Origin: a virus
Strand: one strand, 5' to 3'
Virus record (IMG/VR): IMGVR_UViG_3300037010_000703
Coordinates: 1 to 26,308 of that record
DNA length: 26,308 nucleotides
The notes beneath the pieces were generated by a model. That model saw nothing but the letters and a program-made list of their open reading frames with translations, did not search any database and was not told the DNA's origin. Position numbers and translations under genes: made by a program. This document shows positions 1 through 5,768 of the stretch, piece after piece. The stretch's first letter is position 1; every line of letters starts with the position of its first letter.

Positions 1-2
1 TT

Positions 3-161
3 TCATCTGAAGATCAAGTACTGTATGTACAAGCGTTAGGTAAGCTACAAGACGAGTTCTATACTAAGATGCATATCTTGCAGAGTGAATTTGATCTGAA
101 TAACCGCTATCGTCGTTTCGATCCTAGTAAGATGACTAACATCATTAAAGAAGCGGTTTAA
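3..161 (+). CDS. C-terminal end of an unidentified phage protein (5' truncated by window)
   Basis: An open frame runs from the window edge to a TAA at 159-161 and gives 52 residues ending TNIIKEAV. It is hydrophilic, rich in Gln, Asp and Tyr/Arg, with no membrane segment and no motif I recognise. The lack of stops and the codon use (gta, cta, agt) match the genes downstream. A tRNA and a promoter follow, so this is the last gene of an upstream transcription unit. Function cannot be judged from this fragment. Confidence 0.6.
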   Translation, partial: SSEDQVLYVQALGKLQDEFYTKMHILQSEFDLNNRYRRFDPSKMTNIIKEAV

Positions 162-277
162 TAGTTTGGATACGTCGTCCTTAATAGACGTACTTGCACT
201 ACTAGCGGGTAAAGAGCCAACATAATTTGGTATGTAGTAGTTTCTGGTAGGGTTCTATATAAAACCTTTCCCCACAC
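162..277. other. Non-coding stretch before the tRNA
   Basis: No credible gene is visible here. There is a weak 6-bp inverted repeat (tacgtc 171-176 with gacgta 187-192). A second short stem-loop lies around 249-268, just upstream of the tRNA, and could help 5' processing. I could not fold a second tRNA in it. Together with the tRNA, the hairpin and the promoter it makes up the roughly 300-bp gene-free interval 162-468. Confidence 0.4.
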
Positions 278-359
278 GCCGGTCTCGCATAGTGGGATTG
301 CAGCTCTCTTGTAAGGAGCCTCGAAAGAAGAGGGTGTTCGATTCACCCGCCCGGCACCA
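278..359 (+). tRNA. tRNA-Thr (anticodon UGU), CCA encoded
   Basis: The cloverleaf can be drawn by hand. Acceptor stem is 278-284 with 349-355, paired except for one T-C mismatch at the sixth pair. The D stem is short (GCA 287-289 with TGC 299-301). The anticodon arm is 303-307 with 315-319, loop CTTGTAA, anticodon TGT at 310-312. The T arm is GGGTG/CACCC (332-336, 344-348) with loop TTCGATT. The discriminator is A356 and CCA is encoded at 357-359. The variable region (320-331) is 12 nt, longer than the usual 4-5 for threonine tRNAs, and holds a possible 2-bp GAAA-capped mini stem. T5-like phages carry many tRNAs; this window shows only one. Confidence 0.85.
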
Positions 360-391
360 TATTTTAGCACATTGTTAGTATGCTAAAATAT
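359..391 (+). terminator. 11-bp stem-loop directly after the tRNA
   Basis: A perfect 11-bp inverted repeat (359-369 with 381-391) has an 11-nt loop (370-380). Its first base is the last base of the encoded CCA. There is no uridine tract, so it is either a weak terminator or an RNA processing/protection element for the tRNA 3' end. Confidence 0.5.
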
Positions 392-409
392 AGTAATAGA
401 AATATTCAC

Positions 410-438
410 TTGAATTATCAGTCTAAACACTGTATAAT
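410..438 (+). promoter_or_regulatory. Promoter P1 (sigma70-like)
   Basis: The -35 is TTGAAT (410-415), the spacer is exactly 17 bp and the -10 is TATAAT (433-438), followed by taatctttaaac. It is one of six promoters of the same design in the window and sits 30 bp upstream of the gene at 469. Confidence 0.8.
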
Positions 439-468
439 TAATCTTTAAACAACAAAAGGAACTAAAGC

Positions 469-825
469 ATGGCTTGGACAGATGAAACAAAGAAGCAAGC
501 AGTTGATGCATACTTGGCTGGAGAGCCAACAGCAGAGAACTCTACTGAACTGGTAAAGGAAATCGCAGAAGATATGGAGCAGAGTGCTAATGGAGTACGT
601 CAAGTACTCGTTCAAGCAGGCGTATATATTAAGAAAGATGCGGTAACTGGTACTAAAGGTACCGCTACTAAGGGTGCTAGTGATAAGGCTCCTCGTGTTT
701 CTAAAGAGTCTCAGATCGCGGAACTCAAGGCACTTATTGAAGCTAAGGGTAAAGAAGCCGATGATGAAGTTCTTAGCAAGTTGACAGGTAAGGCATGTGC
801 TTACTTGGTTAAGGTATTTTCTTAA
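469..825 (+). CDS. Small HTH DNA-binding protein, related to the D5-like factor
   Basis: A 118-residue protein. The first ~52 residues (starting WTDET) look like a helix-turn-helix module: an acidic start, a helix TELVKEIAEDM, then NGVRQVLVQAGVY as a probable recognition helix. The middle (~53-82) is a Lys/Thr/Ser/Ala linker and the last third (~83-118) is helical. The N-terminal pattern (WxxET, acidic stretch, then a 'VR..L..AGV' helix) resembles the first module of the larger factor at 4953, so the two may be paralogues. The start is supported by AAAGGA about 9 nt upstream. Promoter P1 precedes it and a strong terminator follows. A regulatory or nucleoid-type role is inferred from the fold only. 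Confidence 0.7.
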   Translation: MAWTDETKKQAVDAYLAGEPTAENSTELVKEIAEDMEQSANGVRQVLVQAGVYIKKDAVTGTKGTATKGASDKAPRVSKESQIAELKALIEAKGKEADDEVLSKLTGKACAYLVKVFS

Positions 826-831
826 ATAATA

Positions 832-854
832 AGGCAGCTTAGTGCTGCCTTTTT
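832..854 (+). terminator. Intrinsic terminator T1
   Basis: A 7-bp GC-rich stem AGGCAGC/GCTGCCT (832-838, 844-850) with a 5-nt loop and a T tract (850-854). It ends the P1 unit right after the 118-residue protein. The next gene's ribosome binding site begins only 4 nt after the T tract. Confidence 0.85.
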
Positions 855-867
855 CAATGGAGTAAAA

Positions 868-1122
868 ATGGTAACTGTTCTTTGTAAAAACTGTGCCTGG
901 TTTCATACGTCTATCCTAGACCCTAGAGTGGCTCTCTGTAAAAATCCAGCGGCTAAAACATCTGATGTAGATTTTGTATTTGGTCATAAGACATTCTATC
1001 AGTGCAAGCCTATGCGAGATTCTAGTAAAGATTGTGGTACTGAGGGTAATTGGTTCAAGCCATTAACAGAGCCAAGATTTAAACCTGCGCCAAACGTCCA
1101 AAATTCTAATCCTGAAATGTAA
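868..1122 (+). CDS. Small cysteine-rich protein, probably zinc-binding
   Basis: An 84-residue protein. The pattern CxxC at Cys6/Cys9, then Cys24, Cys46 and Cys56, with a closing CGTEGNWFKP segment, is of a kind I recognise in many phage early regions (CxNC...C...G...C..R....CG..G.WF.P). It probably forms a small metal-binding or disulfide fold. No membrane segment or enzyme motif is present. GGAG lies 6 nt upstream of ATG. There is no promoter between terminator T1 and this gene, so it likely depends on read-through. It precedes the glutaredoxin gene by 3 nt. Function unknown. Confidence 0.7.
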   Translation: MVTVLCKNCAWFHTSILDPRVALCKNPAAKTSDVDFVFGHKTFYQCKPMRDSSKDCGTEGNWFKPLTEPRFKPAPNVQNSNPEM

Positions 1123-1125
1123 CAA

Positions 1126-1380
1126 ATGATTATTACAATGTATACTCAGCCAGGGTGCACTTTTTGCGAGCAGGCTAAAACCCTTATCAAAAGTAAGGGA
1201 CATACAGTACAAGAGCTTATTCTTAATGTAGGGCAGGTACAGGAAGTAGGTAAAACATATGTTCCTGTTCAGCATCTAAAAGATCGCGTACCTTTTGCTA
1301 AATCTGTACCTCAGATGTTTGAAGGCAAAACTTATATTGGTGACTTCAATAAGCTAAAAGAGTTTCTTAGGTTTGATTAA
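1126..1380 (+). CDS. Glutaredoxin
   Basis: An 84-residue glutaredoxin/thioredoxin-fold protein. It has the beta strand IITMYTQPG, the active-site pair Cys11-x-x-Cys14 followed by a helix, the cis-proline motif SVPQMF (usually TVPQIF) and a GDFNKL segment where glutaredoxins have the glycine-rich glutathione loop. It acts in the cytosol, reducing disulfides, and in phages it typically recycles the oxidised C-terminal cysteines of ribonucleotide reductase. The class II RNR at 22058 is a plausible client. It starts 3 nt after the preceding stop without a clear Shine-Dalgarno, so translation is probably coupled. The unusually long insert between the CxxC helix and cis-Pro (~residues 30-58) resembles phage glutaredoxins. 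Confidence 0.85.
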   Translation: MIITMYTQPGCTFCEQAKTLIKSKGHTVQELILNVGQVQEVGKTYVPVQHLKDRVPFAKSVPQMFEGKTYIGDFNKLKEFLRFD

Positions 1381-1386
1381 ATACAC

Positions 1387-1415
1387 TTGACCCTAAGCTG
1401 TATAAGTGTTACAAT
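1387..1415 (+). promoter_or_regulatory. Promoter P2 (sigma70-like)
   Basis: The -35 is TTGACC (1387-1392), the spacer 17 bp and the -10 TACAAT (1410-1415), followed by taatacttaaac, almost the same downstream string as at P1 and P5. It drives the gene at 1438. Confidence 0.75.
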
Positions 1416-1437
1416 TAATACTTAAACGGAGAATATA

Positions 1438-2058
1438 ATGGCAACTAAACGCATTAAAAACGAAGACGAACGCTTAGACGATACGCATATGGCTAGGGTA
1501 ATTAGTATGCTAGAACCTATCGAAGGTAAGCCTGCATCGAAAAAAGACTGTTGCCAAGTTCTTGGTATTGCTTATAATACAACACGTCTCGCCAGCCTAA
1601 TCGAGAAGTATAAGGACAAACAGGCATATGAAGCTAAACGTCGTGGAGAACTACGCGGAAAGCCAGCAACAGCCGAAGAAATTGTATATATTATTGGAGA
1701 ATACCTAGAAGGGGCTACAGTAGACTCTATTAGTAACTCTACCTTCCGACCATCAGGATTCATCAAACGAATTCTTGAAGATAATGCAGTACCTATTAGA
1801 CAATCTTCGCAAGACTACTTTAAGCCAGCACTTATCCCGGAAGGGGCAGTACGTGAACGCTTTAGTGTTGGTGAAGTAGTATACTCCGCTCGATATGACT
1901 CTATTGCGCGTGTTGATCTTGAAATTGAGGACTCGCGGTATAACGGGTACGTCTACCGAATTTACCTGCTAGCAGATAAGTGGCGTCAGTCTGCATATCA
2001 AGAAGCCTATGAGCTTGCTTCGTTGGAACATCTTAGAGTATTAGGGGTTAGGGTATGA
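1438..2058 (+). CDS. Protein with two predicted helix-turn-helix segments
   Basis: A 206-residue protein. Two helical segments look like DNA-binding HTHs: residues ~32-60 (KPASKKDCCQVLGIAYNTTR) and ~74-112 (KPATAEEIVYIIGEYLEGAT, followed by a turn and SGFIKRILED). The C-terminal half (~125-206) is mixed alpha/beta with several Tyr and Arg residues (SVGEVVYSARYDSIARVDLE) and may be a small beta-barrel. I recall similar hypothetical proteins in other phages but no function. GGAGA about 5 nt upstream supports the start, and P2 lies just before it. Transcriptional regulation is a guess from the HTHs. The following small membrane ORF starts inside its stop codon (ATGA overlap). Confidence 0.7.
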   Translation: MATKRIKNEDERLDDTHMARVISMLEPIEGKPASKKDCCQVLGIAYNTTRLASLIEKYKDKQAYEAKRRGELRGKPATAEEIVYIIGEYLEGATVDSISNSTFRPSGFIKRILEDNAVPIRQSSQDYFKPALIPEGAVRERFSVGEVVYSARYDSIARVDLEIEDSRYNGYVYRIYLLADKWRQSAYQEAYELASLEHLRVLGVRV

Positions 2059-2223
2059 AGTACTATTTAGTAACCTTCCTAATAGGCTTTACAGTAAATG
2101 CTACCCTAACTAGGGTACAATCAGGTAGATTATACAGATATAATCTACCCTATTGCTATTCTAGCAGTACTACTTCTCGGTGTTATAATAACTAATATTT
2201 TAGAGCAATATGAAACTACGTAA
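2055..2223 (+). pseudogene. Small membrane protein gene split by an apparent frameshift
   Basis: An ATG at 2055 overlaps the previous stop (ATGA). It encodes 46 residues beginning MKYYLVTFLIGFTVNATLTR, a signal-like or membrane-anchor helix, and ends at TAA 2193-2195 in a low-complexity Ser/Thr/Tyr tail. In the +1 frame, from about 2119 to TAA 2221-2223, the same DNA encodes VDYTDIIYPI, a strongly hydrophobic helix (AILAVLLLGVIITNILE) and a polar tail, but that frame has no start codon. Joined near 2125, the two parts give a sensible ~54-residue protein with two membrane helices. A one-base deletion, a sequence error or programmed frameshifting could explain this. Two perfect hairpins (2102-2149) lie at the junction. 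Confidence 0.5.
2102..2149 (+). repeat. Two adjacent perfect inverted repeats
   Basis: TACCCT (2102-2107) pairs with AGGGTA (2112-2117) around a 4-nt loop. GGTAGATTAT (2124-2133) pairs with ATAATCTACC (2140-2149) around a 6-nt loop. They are separated by 6 nt and there is no T tract, so they do not look like terminators. They coincide with the frame break in the overlapping small membrane gene. Confidence 0.7.
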
Positions 2224-2383
2224 ACTAAAGAAACTAAAACAAGAGCAGCAAGGATGGCCAATCACTATTAAGTGTAAAAGCTGGTATGGGTATGGGTTAT
2301 GGGAGGCTTCAGAACATAAGTTTGTCCATCCTATAACTTATATTACCCACTGGCATAATAAAGAGTGGAGAGGTATAGCATGA
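2210..2383 (+). CDS. Small basic Trp-rich protein
   Basis: ATG at 2210, TGA at 2381-2383, 57 residues. The N-terminus is very basic (MKLRKLKKLKQEQQG). The rest has five tryptophans and several histidines (SWYGYGLWEASEHKF, THWHNKEWRG). It overlaps the end of the membrane ORF by 14 nt and the next tiny ORF by 4 nt (ATGA), which fits translational coupling. No family recognised. The composition would suit nucleic acid binding or a small regulatory role, but nothing proves it. Confidence 0.55.
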   Translation: MKLRKLKKLKQEQQGWPITIKCKSWYGYGLWEASEHKFVHPITYITHWHNKEWRGIA

Positions 2384-2433
2384 AAACATTAGTAGCCATT
2401 AGTAATACACATCTTTATAGGGCTAGGCAATAA
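2380..2433 (+). CDS. Possible 17-residue peptide ORF
   Basis: ATG at 2380 overlaps the preceding stop by ATGA, has a GGAGAGG Shine-Dalgarno 7-8 nt upstream, and ends in a TAATG overlap with the next gene. It encodes MKTLVAISNTHLYRARQ. It may only pass ribosomes from one gene to the next. Confidence 0.3.
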   Translation: MKTLVAISNTHLYRARQ

Positions 2434-2684
2434 TGATTACGCATGTAGCAATCCAATATGATGGACAGACGTACTCTCTCCCTAAACCTAATAGGCATTA
2501 CCACGTAATTAGGTTGATAGGAGGTATTAAAGGCCCTCACAAAGAAGGCTTTCTAGATGCTACAGGCAGATTCCTTAGCCGAATCGCAGCTATGCAAATG
2601 GCTAAGGATACTAAACAATTTAAACGTGAACCTGACCCTAAACTATATCAAGGGCCCGAACTATTCTCTGAGGACTTATGGTAG
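2433..2684 (+). CDS. Conserved phage hypothetical protein
   Basis: An 83-residue protein. The pattern ITHVAIQYDGQTYSLPKPNR HYHVIR near the start, 'GFLDATGRFLSRIAA' in the middle and a C-terminal 'LFSEDLW' is one I recognise from small hypothetical proteins in many unrelated phages. No enzymatic motif or transmembrane helix is seen. It begins at TAATG with the preceding tiny ORF, and its last 7 nt overlap the next gene. Function unknown. Confidence 0.75.
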   Translation: MITHVAIQYDGQTYSLPKPNRHYHVIRLIGGIKGPHKEGFLDATGRFLSRIAAMQMAKDTKQFKREPDPKLYQGPELFSEDLW

Positions 2685-2881
2685 TGATTACAAAACCAAA
2701 TATTTGGTCTTCTATGGAAATCTACTGCGTTGTGCATGGTTTCCCCTATGATGAATACTTAGACTACCGTGCTAATTACGAATGTAAGTGTAGGCCCTTA
2801 TATAAAGAGGCGTACATTCTACTGCGTAGGATGTTTTATAAGCAAATGGAACTTGAAATGAGGGACTTAGCTAATGAGTGA
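2678..2881 (+). CDS. Small hypothetical protein with CxxH/CxC cysteines
   Basis: A 67-residue protein. Cys17-x2-His20 and Cys36-x-Cys38 could bind a metal. The C-terminal half (~40-67) is a charged amphipathic helix with Arg/Lys/Glu. It overlaps the upstream gene by 7 nt, has GAGG just upstream of the ATG, and overlaps the next gene by 8 nt. No family recognised. Confidence 0.6.
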   Translation: MVVITKPNIWSSMEIYCVVHGFPYDEYLDYRANYECKCRPLYKEAYILLRRMFYKQMELEMRDLANE

Positions 2882-3170
2882 AGAGTTTTACGAGAAGCTA
2901 ATTTATCAAAACGATGATAAGTTCTACCAGCTTAGACTAGTAGTTAATGAGTTCCGGGGCACTCAGTATGTCCATATTAGGAAGTACTTCCTATCTTATG
3001 AGGGTGAGTATATTCCTAGTAAAGAGGGAATTAGTATGGCAGCTTCTATTACTAATATCTATTCTCTACTGGACGGACTGTTGGAAATTGTATCTAAAGA
3101 AGAAGCCATCGAAGCAATCAATACCTATTTTAGCAACAAAATTATTGACTTGCGAAAGCCTATTGATTGA
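2874..3170 (+). CDS. PC4/Sub1-like single-stranded DNA-binding protein
   Basis: A 98-residue protein. Residues ~18-55 follow the PC4 fold pattern: strand YQLRLVVNEFRG, strand YVHIRKYFLSYEGE, then the hallmark turn YIPSKEGISM leading to a long helix (AASITNIYSLLDGLLEIVSK). In PC4 proteins this 'G.y.hiR.y....g...P.k.Gis' core makes the ssDNA-binding beta-sheet and the helix makes the dimer. A PC4 homologue is known in phage T5, where it is linked to recombination-dependent replication, so a similar role is likely. The gene overlaps the preceding one by 8 nt. Promoter P3 lies inside its last codons. Confidence 0.75.
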   Translation: MSEEFYEKLIYQNDDKFYQLRLVVNEFRGTQYVHIRKYFLSYEGEYIPSKEGISMAASITNIYSLLDGLLEIVSKEEAIEAINTYFSNKIIDLRKPID

Positions 3171-3178
3171 TGTATAAT
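3150..3178 (+). promoter_or_regulatory. Promoter P3, predicted to make a leaderless ligase mRNA
   Basis: The -35 is TTGCGA (3150-3155), the spacer 17 bp and the -10 TATAAT (3173-3178). The -35 lies inside the PC4-like gene. The expected start of transcription (7 nt after the -10) is 3185-3186, i.e. at the A of the ligase ATG, with no room for a Shine-Dalgarno. Confidence 0.75.
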
Positions 3179-3185
3179 TATTACT

Positions 3186-4139
3186 ATGAACAAAATCAAA
3201 GAATATTTAGATGAATCCTCAATTAAATACTATATGGGCGAGCCTATTATCAGCGATGAGGCGTTTGACCGTCTGGCTGAGTCTATTGGGTACTCCAAAG
3301 TCGGGTCAAAGCAGCATGAGAATGTATGCAAGCATGTATTTCCCATGTGGAGCCTACAGAAATACTACGAAGACGAAGGAAAAAAACCTTTAGAGGGTTA
3401 TAAAAACCTTTCATCGACCCCTAAGCTAGACGGGGCCGCTATCTCTATTCTATACCTAGACGGAAAGCTATCACAAGTGTTGACTCGCGGCGATGGTGTA
3501 GAAGGTAGAGATATTACTGATAAGTTCCTAGCTAGTAAGACCCTTATCCCTCATTCTATCGACTTGCTTGGTGTTTACCAAATAACTGGTGAGATTGTGG
3601 CTCCTAAGCATGTAGAGAACAGCCGTAACTACGCAGCAGGTGCTCTGAATCTGAAAGACCCAGACGAGTTCTGTACTAGAGCTATTAATTTCTTCGCTTA
3701 TGGAGTGTACCCATACCTTACTAATAGTTTTAGTCACGATATGCAGGCTCTTAGTAGACTTGGTTTTAACACAGTACAAGACCCTGAGATTCACAAAATC
3801 TACGACTGTGACGGAATTGTATTTCGCATTGATGATAACAAAACTTTCTCTGAGTTAGGGTACACAGCGTCTTTTCCAAGAGGAAGCTATGCCTTAAAAG
3901 AACGTAAAGAAGCAGTAGAAACTGAGATTCTAGCCGTTGAATGGGGCGTTGGTAAGAGTGGAAAAGTAACTCCAGTAGCTATCCTTAAACCGGTAATGAT
4001 TGGTGATAAGTGTGTAACTAGAGCTACTCTCAATAACCCTGCATTTATTGAGAACCTAGGAATTTGTATTGGCGATACCGTAGGGGTCATTTTGGGGGGC
4101 GAAATCATTCCTTGCATAACCCATAAAGTTGAAGCATAG
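3186..4139 (+). CDS. NAD-dependent DNA ligase, N-terminal subunit (adenylation and OB domains)
   Basis: A 317-residue protein matching the front half of bacterial LigA. Residues 1-45 are a short Ia domain (KYYMGEPIISDEAFDRL corresponds to the Y..D.P.ISD..YD motif that binds the NMN part of NAD+). The nucleotidyl-transfer motif KLDG has the AMP-accepting Lys80, followed by LTRGDGVEGRDIT. The C-terminus holds the start of the OB fold (IGDTVGVILGGEIIPCI). It stops where LigA would continue into the zinc finger, and that part is the next gene. T5 also has its NAD ligase in two polypeptides. It seals nicks during replication and consumes NAD+. ATG 3186 has no Shine-Dalgarno and lies at the predicted +1 of P3. 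Confidence 0.92.
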   Translation: MNKIKEYLDESSIKYYMGEPIISDEAFDRLAESIGYSKVGSKQHENVCKHVFPMWSLQKYYEDEGKKPLEGYKNLSSTPKLDGAAISILYLDGKLSQVLTRGDGVEGRDITDKFLASKTLIPHSIDLLGVYQITGEIVAPKHVENSRNYAAGALNLKDPDEFCTRAINFFAYGVYPYLTNSFSHDMQALSRLGFNTVQDPEIHKIYDCDGIVFRIDDNKTFSELGYTASFPRGSYALKERKEAVETEILAVEWGVGKSGKVTPVAILKPVMIGDKCVTRATLNNPAFIENLGICIGDTVGVILGGEIIPCITHKVEA

Positions 4140-4150
4140 AAAAAATAGAC

Positions 4151-4179
4151 TTGCGAAGCACTACTTTTTGAGTTATAAT
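4151..4179 (+). promoter_or_regulatory. Promoter P4 (sigma70-like)
   Basis: The -35 is TTGCGA (4151-4156) within agacttgcgaag, nearly the same string as at P3. The spacer is 17 bp and the -10 is TATAAT (4174-4179). The predicted +1 is near 4186, giving a leader of about 16 nt without a Shine-Dalgarno before ATG 4202. Confidence 0.78.
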
Positions 4180-4201
4180 ATACACATAAACAAATAATAC
4201 T

Positions 4202-4960
4202 ATGCAAAGAATCGAAATCCCGACCAAGTGCCCCTGTTGCGATTACCCACTAGAGCTGGTAAAAGATCAACTGTTCTGCAGAAATACTGCCTGTAGTGCT
4301 CAGTTAGGTAAAAAACTGGAGCATTTCACTAAAACCCTTAGCATCAAAGGCTTTGGCCCTAAGACGATTGAGAAACTTAATCTCAGTGAATTGACAGAAC
4401 TATTTTATCTAGACCATGATGAAGTTTACTCAGCTCTTGGGGAGAAAGTAGGGTCTAAATTGCTAGACGAGATCGAGCGTGCTAAAGGTGCCTCCCTTGA
4501 CGTAGTAATTGCTAGTTTTAGTATTCCATTAGTCGGAGCAACCGCAAGCAAGAAGATTGCAGCTATAGTATCGAGTATTGATGAAATTAATCAGGAAACC
4601 TGTAAAATAGCAGGTCTAGGGACTAAGGTAACAGAGAATCTAGTAAATTGGGTTCAAACAGAGTACCAAGAGCTAAAAGAATTCTTGCCCTTTACTTTTG
4701 AGGGCAAAATGACAGTGGATAGTCCAAACGCTAAACGTGTATGTATTACCGGTAAATTGAAGTCCTATAAAAAGAAATCCGACGCAGAGGGGGCGCTCCG
4801 AGCAGCAGGATTCATTCTAGTAGACTCAGTAACTAAAACAACTGATTATCTAGTAGACGAAGAGGATAAAGGTTCGACGAAACGCGACAAGGCCGTATCC
4901 TACGGTATAACAATAATTAACGATCTTAATGATCTATTGAAAGAAAAAACAAATGACTGA
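4202..4960 (+). CDS. NAD-dependent DNA ligase, C-terminal subunit (Zn finger, HhH, BRCT)
   Basis: A 252-residue protein matching the back half of LigA. It has a four-cysteine zinc finger (Cys10-x2-Cys13, Cys26-x4-Cys31, with CRNTACSAQ), helix-hairpin-helix repeats (SIKGFGPKTIEKL at ~47-59, then VGATASKKIAAI and AGLGTKVTENL) and a BRCT domain from ~172 to the end (RVCITGKLKSYKKKSDAEGA, DYLVDEEDKGSTK RDKA). It should bind nicked DNA and complete the ligase with the protein at 3186. There is no in-frame continuity with the N-half: a stop, 62 nt and promoter P4 lie between them. This is therefore a true two-subunit arrangement as in T5. It overlaps the next gene by 8 nt. Confidence 0.92.
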   Translation: MQRIEIPTKCPCCDYPLELVKDQLFCRNTACSAQLGKKLEHFTKTLSIKGFGPKTIEKLNLSELTELFYLDHDEVYSALGEKVGSKLLDEIERAKGASLDVVIASFSIPLVGATASKKIAAIVSSIDEINQETCKIAGLGTKVTENLVNWVQTEYQELKEFLPFTFEGKMTVDSPNAKRVCITGKLKSYKKKSDAEGALRAAGFILVDSVTKTTDYLVDEEDKGSTKRDKAVSYGITIINDLNDLLKEKTND

Positions 4961-5702
4961 AACTAAAAGCAAAAAGTGGAATAACGAAACCGTAGCAACT
5001 CTATTGGGTATCGTTGGTAGTACCTCACCTGTTAGTGTGGACTTGGTTGAACAAGCCGCAACTACACTTGGCGTTACTGCCCGTTCTATTGCTTCAAAAC
5101 TGCGTCAGCTAGACCATGATGTGGCTAGTATGGCTAAAGCTGCAACCCCCACATTTACTCATGAACAGGGCGATGCTCTCGCTGCTTTTGTTAAAGAAAA
5201 TGCCGGTAAACTAACCTATAAGGAAATTGCCGAGCAGTTCCAGGCTGGAGTATTTAGTGCTAAGCAAGTTCAAGGTAAGTTGCTTGCCCTAGAACTAACT
5301 TCTTCTGTTCGCCCTGCTGATAAAATCGAAGTTGCTACTAAGTATAATGAAGCTGAAGAAGCTACGTTCATTAAGATGGCTACTAACGGTAAGTTCATCG
5401 AAGAAATTGCTGTAACTTTGGGTAAGACTGTTGCTAGTGCTCGTGGTAAGGCTCTTAGCCTGTCACGTAAGGGTCTGATTGAAAAGATTCCTGCACAAAA
5501 GGAACACCATGCAAAGAACACTGTTGATCCAGTGGAAGCTTTGGGTGCTTCTATTGCTACTATGACTGTTGCTGAAATTGCAGCAGCTACTAAGAAAAGT
5601 GACAGAGGTATTAAAACCCTTCTGACTCGTCGTGGTATTAAGGTTGCAGATTATGATGGAGTTGCAAAGAAGGCAAAAGCCGAAGGTAAACGAGCAGCTT
5701 AA
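4953..5702 (+). CDS. D5-like multi-HTH DNA-binding factor
   Basis: A 249-residue protein built of repeated helical modules: ~8-58 (WNNETVATLLGI... ARSIASKLRQL), ~67-115 (FTHEQGDALAAF... SAKQVQGKLLALEL), ~129-178 (YNEAEEATFIKMATNGKF... ASARGKALSLSRKG) and a shorter one ~195-232 (TVAEIAAATKKSDRGIKTLL). Each ends in a 'S/R...K...L' helix typical of HTH recognition. The tail is Lys/Ala-rich. Position and architecture match T5 D5, a DNA-binding protein needed for replication and late transcription; this assignment is by analogy. The gene is followed by a strong terminator, and codons shift toward ggt/gct/act, which fits an abundant product. It overlaps the ligase gene by 8 nt. Confidence 0.75.
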   Translation: MTETKSKKWNNETVATLLGIVGSTSPVSVDLVEQAATTLGVTARSIASKLRQLDHDVASMAKAATPTFTHEQGDALAAFVKENAGKLTYKEIAEQFQAGVFSAKQVQGKLLALELTSSVRPADKIEVATKYNEAEEATFIKMATNGKFIEEIAVTLGKTVASARGKALSLSRKGLIEKIPAQKEHHAKNTVDPVEALGASIATMTVAEIAAATKKSDRGIKTLLTRRGIKVADYDGVAKKAKAEGKRAA

Positions 5703-5716
5703 TTTTTAAATATTAG

Positions 5717-5755
5717 AAAAGGGCCGGAAGTTAGATTTAGCTTCTGGCCCTTTTT
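5717..5755 (+). terminator. Intrinsic terminator T2
   Basis: The stem is AAAAGGGCC, one mismatch, GAAG (5717-5730) pairing with CTTC, one mismatch, GGCCCTTTTT (5741-5755), with a 10-nt loop. It ends transcription after the D5-like gene. The T tract runs almost directly into the Shine-Dalgarno of the next gene. Confidence 0.88.
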
Positions 5756-5768
5756 CATTGGAGTAGTA

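Noticed and set aside
445-906. 153-codon minus-strand open frame opposite the HTH gene
   Set aside because: It is antisense to a gene with promoter, RBS and terminator; its translation is Ser/Cys/Leu/Phe-rich as expected for a shadow.
2102-2149. The paired hairpins as a terminator
   Set aside because: No T tract follows either stem, and coding ORFs continue straight through.
2180-2190. TATAAT at 2184-2189 as a promoter
   Set aside because: No -35 of the shared type lies 17 bp upstream.
3528-4207. Minus-strand open frames opposite the ligase N-half
   Set aside because: No RBS or promoter; the opposite strand has a complete enzyme.
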